DNA from: Nectonema munidae
Taxonomy: Eukaryota; Nematomorpha; Nectonematoida; Nectonematidae
DNA length: 64,000 nucleotides
NCBI GenBank assembly: GCA_030549495.1
Contig: JAUIRK010001041.1
Span: forward strand, 1,240,001-1,304,000
Direction: 5' to 3'
Positions 58,201-64,000 of the stretch are shown here, one piece after another. Each line of letters starts with the position of its first letter. Within the stretch, counting starts at the first letter, position 1. Position numbers and translations under genes: made by a program. The notes under the pieces are model-generated. The model did no database searches. It was not told the DNA's origin and saw nothing but the letters and a program-made list of their open reading frames with translations.

Positions 58201-61200
58201 GGTAACTGAATAGCCGACGTGTAAGTTGGTTAAATGCATAATCCCCAAACAAGAATTCATTAGTTCACCTTACCCTTTATTATAAAGTAAAGTACCAGCT
58301 GAGCTGATGTGTACTGATATATTTCATATGCTGAATCTAAATACTCTAGAGTTCAAACCATTTTATCCTCAAAAAAATTCATATTATTTCTAATCAGAAA
58401 AAATATCATCTCGTTTCTTTTTACCCCTTTGAGGATTATTCTGACAGCGGTGTACGAAGAAATGAAAATATATAAAAAAAAAATTGAAAAAGAAAGCAGA
58501 ATATTATTTTTAAAAAGTTTGGTCCTAAAGCGTTAACGAAAGATTGTGCTTAAATGAGGTAAGGTAGTTTTGTATCAAATTGTTCAATGTGGTATGCTTT
58601 TACTGGGATCAGATGCCTTAGTTGAGTGATAATTTGTATTTTGTCTAAATTCCACATATGGATAGCTGTCTAAAACAGACGCAAAATTTCAAAATATAAC
58701 TTTTTTCTCGGCATTTTTAAAATCAGGCTTTAATTCTTCTTAGTTTTAGCTAACTTAGTTTTCTACTTTATTCTTAGTTCTTAGCCCATTAGGGTTAACA
58801 CATTAAGTCCCAATGTTCCCATTTGGGAACATAAGTAATTTCATCTTCGTCTGTTTTTTCAATGACTTTGAATATAAATCGTCTCCTTTTTTTTTAATAT
58901 CATTTGATTTCTATGCTACTTAATGGGTTAAAATATAAAATGGAAAAGTCATTAAATAATAATTAACACATTAAATTAAAGATATTGTGCATCTTGAATT
59001 TACTGTTTTGTGAGTAAAGAAGTTGATACTTATTAATTAAATTAATTATCCAATTAGTGGAAAAGATAAATAACCGAGTTTACTATACACGTAAAAGTAA
59101 AAAAACTCATAAAAAACAACATAAAACATTGTTTATGAAAACAATACATGAAAACTACAAAATATAAGAAACAAGCACAGTTACAATTATATTATTAATT
59201 TAAAAAAAAAACTATATTTTTTTATATATTTTTTTTATTTTTTTTATTTTATTTATTATTTAAAGCAAGGCTCTTCAACCTTTTTACATATCGGCGCAAC
59301 ATTTTATTCATGTTAACTCTAGACCTTTTTTAAGGGTAAAGCTATGCAAGATATAAAAATAGAAAAGAACAATCTTTTAATTTTTTGTTATCGATGTGAA
59401 AATATAAAAAAATATAAGTAATATTAGTGAGATATTTGTTGCAGTTTTCCTTCATTTCAAAATCTTTTATGCTTTGAAGTCTGATGAAAAGTAATAAGCC
59501 CCAAATCATTTTTTCCCAAGGCCCAAAATGAGGCCTGAGCTCAAAGTCAAGAAAGTTTTGCTTTTTTTTGAAAAAATTTAGCTACTGTTTTAACTCCCCT
59601 TCTCCGTGTATGATTTCTCAGATAATCAATGAAGCAAGGTTAACGAAGTTGGACAGTTAGCTGAACATTTTCTTAGTTAAATATAGTTAGATAGTTTTTG
59701 AAAATACAAAAATAATTAAAGTGGCGAATTGCCACAGATGCGTAAATAAGTTATGGAAGTTTAATGTTCTATATGCGCTGAATTTTCATAATTAAAAAAT
59801 AGAGACTTCAATTGTTCTATGGGAAGAAAAAGAAAAAATTTTTTACCACAACTTCTCTGTTCTTTGAAGTTAATTTTTCATTTTCCCCTTTCATCTTTTC
59901 TAGGGTGTGAGCGGAATCTTGGACTTGCTTCACAAAAACTTCCTTCTCTTTCTCCAAATTTTCAATCTTGTTCACGTGACCCTTCTCCGAGCTTGCCATT
60001 TCTTCTTTGAAAGAAGAAAGTTGCGCCCTAACCAAATCCAATTCCTTTTCCAACTTTTCTTTCTCTGACGTCACTTGTTTTATGCAGTCTTTCAGAGTGG
60101 ACACTTTACCCTTCTCTTCTGCATTTTTCAATTCCAGGGATGCGCCCAAAGTTTCCGTGTTTTGATAAACTTGACAGTTCTTTATCTTCGATAAAAGCTC
60201 CTTCACTTGACTATCTCGGTCGAGCAACAATTCTTCCAGACTACTTATCTGTCACCAAATATTCAAAAGTCTCATTACATGAAAAAGATTTAACAAAAAT
60301 GGGCTAAGAAAGCTAAAAGTTCTAACGCGAAGAAACATTCTTATAAATAAAATTGTTGAAAACTCAAGTCCGTGTTCTTTTTAGAAAAGTTATATATATA
60401 TATATCATAAGATCAAATGTCTGTTACCCAAATCTATAAAATTTGGTTCTATATTTAAAATAGAAAACTCCTATACTTCAATAATAAATGAGAGAATCCT
60501 CATCTTAAGGACAGTTTGGCCATCAACCATCTGTTCCTCCCAAGGTAGTTCAAATTTGAACTATGATAAAAGTTAGAATGAAAACTCTTAGACCATATAT
60601 GGGCAAATAATATTGGGCCTGCCAGCAAAATTTGGATGTCAAGAACTTGAGGTCAAACTTTTTTTAAATTTATTTTTCTTTAAAATTTAATGCTGGATCA
60701 TTTTAAATTTATATAAAATACAATTTTAAGAAAAGTTTTTAAAATTAAAAAATGGAAAATAATTTAGGAGTTGTAAAATTTTTTTTTCTAACACCGATCT
60801 TAAAATTTTAGCTAAAAAATTGTGATTAGTTCTTACTTTAACTTTTACTTCCATATAAACAGTGCATTTATACATTCTGAAGTTAGGTAGTCTTTATCTG
60901 AAAGATGTTAGTATGTGCTTTAAAAAATTTACAAATAATGGTATGTTTTTTTTATAACGAAACATGGAATAAAAAAAAGAAAAAACATTATATATCTTTA
61001 AAAGTAAAAATTAATGACAATTCTTCTTAATTAAAATTTTTGGATCTGGTGTTAGAGAAGAAGATTTTGAAGTCCTTAAACTATTTTTCAATCTATTATT
61101 TTTATATATTTTTTAATTGTATTTTATCTAAAAATTTCAAAATATTATTGATGCCCAAATTTGGCACATATGGGCTAATATTTTCTTCATGCGTGTTGTA

Positions 61201-62239
61201 AAGCTTTCCAGCACAAGAACAATCTTAAAACAGTATCAAACTTCTCAATCACATGTTCGCGCTAAAATGTACACCAGAATACAATCATAGTAGTTATAGC
61301 AAGGCGTTCTCCATATTTTCGCTTAGAAAAATGAAAATCGTTAAGGATAAATATAAATTAATTGCATTTAAACTATGTATATAAAAAAAGACATCTCCAA
61401 AGTAAATATAATTTGTCAGTAAAAAAATATTCAACCTGAAAATTCACACCATCTCTTTATTCTTTCAAAAAAACTCAAAATATTTTAGGGAGAGAAAGAA
61501 AGCGAAAATAAATACAAATGTCCTTTCATAGTTAAGTTTGTAATCAATAGTTAAAAGTAGTTTCCAAGTACTTGATCATTAATAGTACTTATGTAGAGAC
61601 GAATTGTTCAAAAAAGTATCAATCTTTGGAATCAAGCTTTTATCATCAAGATAAAGCATTATAATTCATTATTTTAGCATTTTGATTTTATTGGTATGCT
61701 TTCCAGCTATTTTGCATGAAAACTTTATCCAATTGCGCATCGACACAGCCCTTTTACAAATTGATTGGCATCGCTTAAAAATAAGGGATTAATTAGTACA
61801 TCAAAAATGATTGCACTAAGACATTTAAATTTTTTCTAATCATCCTGACGTAAATTACGATCTAATTCTTTCCCATTTACTAACTTTGAATCAGGTTGTA
61901 CCGGATTTACTTAAAACGTCCCGCCATTTATAATTTCGAAAACAATGAAATAATGCAATATACCGTATACCAGAGAAGACAACCACATCTCTTATTATGT
62001 CCACAATCAAGTTGAGGAGATTCATGCGTACCACATCAAGTAAGGGAAATTAAAGTAGTTATATCACTTACCTTATTTTGGTATACTTCAATTTGCTGGT
62101 TTTTGATTTCGATGCAATCACGAACTTCCGAAATATCACTCGCTATCTTGTTCTTTTCCAAATTCATCAATCTCGTTTCTTCATTCCTCTTGTTCAACTG
62201 CTCCACTTTCTCATCCAGTCTCTTCCTTACTGTTTCCAA
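46245..62239 (-). CDS. ERC1: ELKS/ERC (Rab6-interacting, CAST family) C-terminal coiled coil, 5' partial
   Basis: Nine exons on the minus strand: 62239-62072, 60248-59847, 56272-56090, 56023-55761, 53845-53651, 50755-50620, 49689-49558, 49492-49332 and 46386-46245. All have GT-AG borders with matching phases (0,0,0,2,2,0,0,2), giving 593 residues and a stop. A splice acceptor before the first means earlier exons lie past the right edge. The protein is almost entirely heptad coiled coil. The last 80 residues align without gaps to vertebrate ERC1/ERC2, including the diagnostic EKDANIALL and the following LKREKDRL-like LLKEKADLMKKL. The family scaffolds presynaptic active zones (binding RIM, liprin, Munc13) and cortical vesicle-docking sites with Rab6; the exact partner set here is inference. 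The chain stops at LSP*, without the long tail and IWA motif of some vertebrate isoforms. The donor of the third exon (GTTTTG) is the weakest junction. Confidence 0.9.
47230..48695 (+). pseudogene. Transposase-like relic of an unassigned RNase-H-type family, in the last ELKS intron
   Basis: Scattered frames on the plus strand give KMCFPQLSEQAIIAKL near 47365, RNWLFREDKEFY near 47485, and ISEEIIKVLDEYDAWSALKM near 47930. These are followed by an altered Asp-Thr-Thr block near 48005, TTPRFVGCQHHILERILRHV near 48075, then the 117-codon open segment 48174-48527 with WRDDFKFLF, SWKSLHVLHNARWNSR and ALIAYFLLPDW. SVIDIPRTNIIAERAIKLME follows near 48600. The order DTT, QHH, HNARWNSR, IDIPRTN recalls hAT-like or related RNase H transposases of invertebrates, but I cannot name the superfamily. 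No terminal inverted repeats were found. Confidence 0.6.
51060..51365 (+). repeat. Degenerate short tandem repeat, unit near AAAATGAAAAAGACGAACTT
   Basis: About fifteen units of 15-22 bp alternate GACGAACTTAAAATGAAAAA and AACGAATT-type words. It is in the ELKS intron between 50.6 and 53.7 kb. Related words in the opposite orientation occur near 15020-15055. Confidence 0.85.
51780..52288 (+). pseudogene. Non-LTR retrotransposon (CR1/L2/Jockey type) 3' end
   Basis: Two overlapping open segments (51835-52038 and 52039-52224) give the standard C-terminus of LINE ORF2 proteins: KVQKNFTKSLPAMRNFLYSE, FNLPSLYYRIKRNEMI, then FLTQRAFEDWNSLPSEVV and NKFKNKLYAVW. The 3' UTR is short and ends AATAAATGTTATGTTATATT near 52288. 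One in-frame stop (near 52036) breaks the frame. Everything upstream is truncated. Confidence 0.85.
52450..52765. mobile_element. Possible hAT-like remnant with GCGGAT repeats
   Basis: GTGCGGATGCGGATATC at the left and GAAGCGGATATTCGATACAT then CTCTAATA at the right resemble widespread small hAT-type elements with GCGGATATTCG subterminal repeats. A run of about 10 G sits just outside the left block. Confidence 0.35.
54471..54566 (-). mobile_element. tRNA-derived SINE, copy in ELKS intron
   Basis: On the minus strand: GGGCGTGAGTAAGGTTGG, GTTAGAAACTGGGG, GGGTTCGATTCC (complement of 54503-54514) and AAGCCTTCTTTCCTCATAGT. It is the best-preserved head together with 42756. Confidence 0.7.
54741..55696. 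mobile_element. Element with 120-bp terminal inverted repeats (fold-back type)
   Basis: The arm at 54741-54860 is repeated inverted at 55577-55696 with about three mismatches in 120 bases (TTTCATCTCATGGAATTGAA to CTATACCGCGGTTTTTGG). The interior (716 bp) holds a SINE at 54921-55019 and microsatellite-like CATACAC sequence near 55500; no transposase. Transcribed through as ELKS intron, the arms would form a long hairpin. Confidence 0.85.
54921..55019 (-). mobile_element. tRNA-derived SINE nested in the inverted-repeat element
   Basis: On the minus strand: GGGGCGTGAGTAAAGTTGG, TTAGATACTGGG, B-box GGGTTCGATCCC (complement of 54959-54970) and AGCCTAGTTTCTTCATAGTT, then CGATACAAGCGGC. Confidence 0.7.
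56689..56766 (+). mobile_element. tRNA-derived SINE head, third type
   Basis: GATGGCTTAGTGGTTGGA is a good A-box with D-loop-like sequence, and GCTTCGATTCC (56740-56750) a B-box. A following GTATCGAAGTATGAGTAAA block resembles the tail of the other SINE family. No acceptor stem, so not a tRNA gene. Confidence 0.5.
56972..57065 (-). CDS. Possible first coding exon nested in an ELKS intron
   Basis: On the minus strand an ATG at 57065-57063 (context TTTCAATGGC) opens a 31-codon acidic segment, MAADNLVNLQGDDHFEEEIV, then FHNNDENDFYE, ending at a strong donor GAAT|GTAAGAAG (phase 1). Amino-acid usage looks coding. It could be an alternative start of ELKS or the first exon of a nested gene. A phase-1 end does not fit the next ELKS exons (both enter in phase 0), so a nested gene or a decayed copy is more likely. 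I found no partner exon. Confidence 0.35.
57866..58093 (-). CDS. Small ORF with N-terminal hydrophobic segment, uncertain
   Basis: 75 codons on the minus strand, with a hydrophobic stretch FLFFTICALFAG at residues 17-28 and then a basic polar tail. AATAAA overlaps the stop region. The length and composition could be chance in an A+T-rich intron; no family is recognised. Confidence 0.2.
   Translation of the reverse strand: MDVMMFNVGNKFNCKFLFFTICALFAGNKITHTVVNEKAIRQYYTTTVQGKRLNRIFHKEYINSSREFQRSKRHE
58109..58201. repeat. 93-bp hairpin with perfect 15-bp arms
   Basis: CCATTTTGGATTATT (58109-58123) is exactly inverted at 58187-58201. It is probably a miniature element. Confidence 0.75.
58795..58931 (+). 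mobile_element. TTAA-flanked MITE family 1, copy C, in an ELKS intron
   Basis: Bounded by TTAACACATTAAGTCC and CTTAATGGGTTAA, with GTTCCCATTTGGGAAC at 58815-58830 and the same internal sequence as copies A and B. Core length is 129 bp. Confidence 0.85.
58932..59846. other. ELKS intronic sequence, low complexity
   Basis: Mostly A/T runs. CAAGGCTCTTCAACCTTTTT near 59267 resembles a hAT end, but no partner was found. Confidence 0.4.
60249..62071. other. ELKS intron between the first two exons in the window
   Basis: No gene recognised. Partially complementary words (CATATATGGGC near 60594, GGCACATATGGGC near 61163) may be ends of a decayed element. Confidence 0.35.
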
Positions 62240-63978
62240 CTGTAAAAAGGAGCAATTACTAATGCCATTAGCAAGACCATATAAAGTATAATGATGCCCA
62301 AAAATAATTGTGAGAACTTAACAAAGTGAAGGAAATGGTACTGTTTGGTGTTTTACTTCAGAAGGTATATCGAATTAGCCGCTTATGTGGAACTATGAGT
62401 AAAAAAGATTTGATGCTCGATTGATAGCTATAGTATTAGGGTAGGTTTATCGAAATCAATTGTCTAAAAATGATTTCTCAAAATATTGATTTATTGGATC
62501 AAAATAATGGTTGGATGAGAATATGCAAACATGATAAAACAAAACACAACTTAAATAGTTTAAATTCTGCAATAATTATATTATTCTAAAATGATCAGAT
62601 AAAAGTTAGAATGGTTCATATTTTTTATCAGTGCGAAATATTATGTGACTTCCTAAACATTTGAAGCGTTGAAGACAAATATCTAAAAGGATATTCTAAG
62701 ATTTGGTTTGTTAATATCTGAAATATTTTAGGAATTCAAAACAAAATGTATTTTTATAATCAAGTTAGAATAGAAAAAACGATATTTTTCACAAAAAGAT
62801 TATAATATAATATTAAATTTTATTCCAAATCATTCTTATCAAAAATTTTTTCATATTCTTTTATTATACCTTTTATTTTGTGCATAGCCTATGTTAAATT
62901 AGTATGGTATTTATTAGGCTCATACAGCCTGATGTTAAATCCAATATAGGGAAATTGAATTGAAACAACAGATTTATTTTGAAACAAGAAAAAATTTCTG
63001 GCTTTCTAAGATATAAGCTTAGACTTTGTAAATTAGAAAAGAATGTGTGTGAAGCTATTGGAAGGGTAAACCCTAAAACTGCTATAAACATACAAAATTC
63101 AAGGATCGCTGACAAAATTTTTGATAATGGGGAATGAATTTTAAGAAATGTTATAAAATAAAATTTTAATTATTTTTTAGTGAAAAAAAGTTTTTTATAT
63201 AACAATCTATATCTTGATTAAATAAATGCAAATTTTCTTGGTGCCAATTTGAACTTGAAAACGTATAAACCTCTGATGCTCAGCTTAGACACTAGCATTT
63301 TGAAATTCGTTAAGAGGCCTGAGAAATTTTACGAAAACAGGCATTGCGGTATATTTTTTCAAAAAAAACACCCATCTTTTATTATTGGAAAAATGCAATT
63401 TTAAATCCGCCAACATTTTACAAAAGTAAGCCCTTTCAAAAATAATAACATATTTTTTTTATTTCAGAAAATTTTTAAAAATGGCATTTTTTTGGAATAT
63501 ATTTATTCATAAATAATAATTGTTGTAGTCACCTAATCTAAAGAATCAACGTTAAATTTCCCGGTCAAAAAGTGTCTTTTTAAATGATTTGCCTAATCTG
63601 TCGATTTGAACCACATACCTCTGAATATCGCCTCCAGCGTGCTAAATATCTTTTACATTTTAAACTTTTTCAATTCTTTAATTAAAATATTGTCTGACAT
63701 ATATGAGTTTCTTTTGTAAACTTTCTCCACAAAATTTTGATTTGGCCAAAAATAATGTTTAAATTTTTACAAAAAAAAACCCTTTAAAAGTAAGCCTATT
63801 GCCTAATTTTTGCAAACTTTGGTAAGTGTGTTAAAAAAGTGTTCTTTAAAGGCAGAGATACCTTTTCAATAACTTTTATGCTAGTTTTAAATTTCGAATG
63901 TATACAACTTATTATATATTTACAGGAAATTATTTTTTTCTGTTTCCTTTAAGAAATATATCTTTAAGGGCCCTTTAA
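62240..63978. other. ELKS intronic sequence to the right edge, with a degenerate SINE
   Basis: Near 62375-62460, AGCCGCTTATGTGGAACTAT and TTGATGCTCGATTGA follow the order of the minus-strand SINE tail and B-box region, heavily decayed. No further coiled-coil exon was found before the window ends. Confidence 0.4.
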
Positions 63979-64000
63979 GGGGCGTGAGTATGGTTAGCTA
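63979..64000 (+). mobile_element. SINE head cut by the window edge
   Basis: GGGGCGTGAGTATGGTTAGC is the 5' start of the same SINE family as at 54921; the rest lies outside. Confidence 0.5.

Noticed and set aside
60594-61175. MITE with ATATGGGC inverted ends in an ELKS intron
   Set aside because: Matches are short and imperfect; boundaries and target duplication not visible.

Overview
This window looks like A+T-rich (about 70% by eye) nuclear DNA of an invertebrate-type animal. Coding sequence is split by GT-AG introns that keep phase, and one gene (ELKS/ERC) belongs to an animal-specific family. Non-LTR retrotransposons, piggyBac, Tigger/pogo and hAT-like DNA transposons, MITEs and tRNA-derived SINEs fill the rest. 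I cannot name the genus; small crustaceans and cnidarians both fit, and this is only a guess.

Four genes could be assembled exon by exon with matching splice phases. (1) MEAF6/EAF6, minus strand, 158-4205, four exons, 196 residues: a subunit of NuA4/TIP60-type histone acetyltransferase complexes. (2) A GNAT acetyltransferase of the YitH-like two-domain type, minus strand, 9509-13732, four exons, 309 residues. (3) A type I J-domain co-chaperone of the DNAJA1/Ydj1 class, plus strand, 32837-45627, six exons, 399 residues, with HPD motif, four zinc-binding repeats and a C-terminal CaaX box. (4) The C-terminal 593 residues of ELKS/ERC, minus strand, 46245-62239, nine exons; its 5' exons lie beyond the right edge. 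DNAJA1 and ELKS converge, with stop codons about 0.6 kb apart and an AATAAA signal after each. Two further probable minus-strand terminal exons (16535-16719 and 18058-18209) belong to genes I do not recognise.

Layout: 0-4.2 kb MEAF6, with a Tigger-derived element and a LINE scrap in intron 1; 4.2-9 kb nearly featureless; 9.5-13.7 kb GNAT gene; 14-23 kb intergenic with hAT-type and piggyBac-type MITEs; 23.0-26.6 kb a 3.5-kb element bounded by inverted TTAA ends and holding two unrelated tandem arrays, both of about 150-bp period; 27-28.8 kb a decayed LINE; 32.6 kb a hairpin MITE carrying two heat-shock-element-like palindromes just upstream of DNAJA1; 33.6-40.7 kb DNAJA1 intron 3, packed with a nearly complete piggyBac and two or three Tigger elements; 46-64 kb ELKS, whose introns hold a transposase relic, a LINE 3' end, SINEs and a 0.95-kb element with 120-bp inverted arms.

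The most interesting items are the heat-shock-like MITE in front of a chaperone gene, the composite tandem-array element, the set of TTAA-flanked MITEs that share an end design but differ in their inner palindrome, and the long inverted repeat in an ELKS intron. No prokaryotic-style system, CRISPR array or rRNA gene was seen.
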